From the NCBI GenBank assembly GCA_003556985.1, contig PWPZ01000057.1, positions 1 to 6,556 on the forward strand: DNA of 6,556 bases, in the 5' to 3' direction. The notes beneath the pieces were generated by a model. The model saw only the letters and a list, made by a program, of their open reading frames with translations, was not told where the DNA came from and did not search any database. The translations under genes and the position numbers were made by a program. This DNA comes from Bacteroidota bacterium (lineage in GTDB: Bacteria; Bacteroidota; Bacteroidia; Bacteroidales; PUMT01). This document shows positions 6,122 to 6,556 of this stretch, in pieces. Position 1 is the first letter of the stretch, and each line of letters starts with the position of its first letter.

Positions 6122-6556
6122 TTATTTTCGGCGGTTGCCTTTTTTTTGCAAACCGGCTTCTGACTGTCCCAATAGTTTTTCTGCCAGATCCTTTCTTCCC
6201 ATTTTCATAAGCTCTTTCCTGATCCGGCTGCGGTATTCCTTTTTATACCAGAAAAAGAACTGTTGCTGACTCAGCTTATCCTGCCTTGTTCGTGCCACCT
6301 TTACCTTTTCCATGGTATAGGGGTTGATGCCGGTATAAAAGATTACAGTGGCGAGCGTCATGGGGGTGGGGGTGAAGTCCTGCACCTGCTCCGGCCTCAG
6401 GTTCATCTGTTTTGCAGTAACGGCAAGTTCTGCCATTTCTATATTACCACACCCGGGATGGGAGGAAATAAAGTAGGGAACAAGCTGCTGGTTCAGCCCC
6501 TCCTCCCCGTTGACCCGGTCAAACAGGTTCTGCATTTTCCTGTAGAGGTCGAAAGG
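6122..6556 (-). CDS. ygiQ: YgiQ-type radical SAM protein, C-terminal part
   Basis: The frame stays open to the right edge (visible 144 residues, beginning PFDLYRK), so the N-terminal part, including the radical SAM CxxxCxxC cluster, lies outside the window; the ATG at 6535 is internal. The visible part matches my memory of the C-terminal end of the large YgiQ/UPF0313 family: LVPYFISSHPGC, then AELAVTAKQMNLRPEQVQDF, FTPTPMTLATV, YTGINPYT and the FFFWYK block. These belong to the end of the radical SAM barrel and the family-specific DUF3362 tail. The very end is Lys/Arg-rich. The function of YgiQ is not established; the fold predicts SAM-dependent radical chemistry in the cytoplasm. Its 3' end faces the lipoprotein gene with 5 bp between stop codons. 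Confidence 0.9.
   Translation of the reverse strand, partial: PFDLYRKMQNLFDRVNGEEGLNQQLVPYFISSHPGCGNIEMAELAVTAKQMNLRPEQVQDFTPTPMTLATVIFYTGINPYTMEKVKVARTRQDKLSQQQFFFWYKKEYRSRIRKELMKMGRKDLAEKLLGQSEAGLQKKGNRRK

Overview
The window looks like an ordinary chromosomal stretch of a Bacteroidota bacterium, probably an environmental relative of the Bacteroidales/Marinilabiliales. This is an inference from protein style, from A/T-rich rather than strong Shine-Dalgarno leaders before most starts, from one good match to the Bacteroidota promoter form (TTTG, about 20 nt, TAnnTTTG), and from a lipoprotein-type secreted enzyme. There are seven protein-coding genes, two of them cut by the window edges. I see no RNA gene, mobile element, CRISPR array or phage-like gene.

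Left part (1-1838): the 3' end of a PAP2-family membrane phosphatase (+) runs tail-to-tail into an exported calcineurin-like phosphoesterase of the 5'-nucleotidase type (-). The two coding regions overlap by 32 bp. The phosphoesterase has an N-terminal beta-sandwich-like segment and a metallophosphatase domain, but no 5'-nucleotidase C-terminal domain. Its best start is an internal ATG, which places a signal peptide at the N-terminus. A Bacteroidota-type promoter for it appears to lie inside the first codons of the divergent purK gene.

Middle (1839-4616): purK and purE overlap by 16 bp and together convert AIR to CAIR in de novo purine synthesis. The order is K then E, the reverse of the enterobacterial purEK operon. 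After a 106-bp gap with an 8-bp inverted repeat comes a PLP-dependent threonine aldolase. It makes glycine from threonine, and glycine is itself a purine precursor and one-carbon donor, so the clustering with purEK makes metabolic sense, though co-regulation is not shown.

Right part (4617-6556): a probable lipoprotein with a glycoside-hydrolase-like TIM barrel and a small C-terminal beta domain is followed, after only 5 bp, by the convergent 3' end of a YgiQ-type radical SAM protein. I found no convincing novel system. The most useful second looks are the stand-alone metallophosphatase, the two very tight convergent junctions, the promoter inside purK, and the active site of the TIM-barrel lipoprotein.
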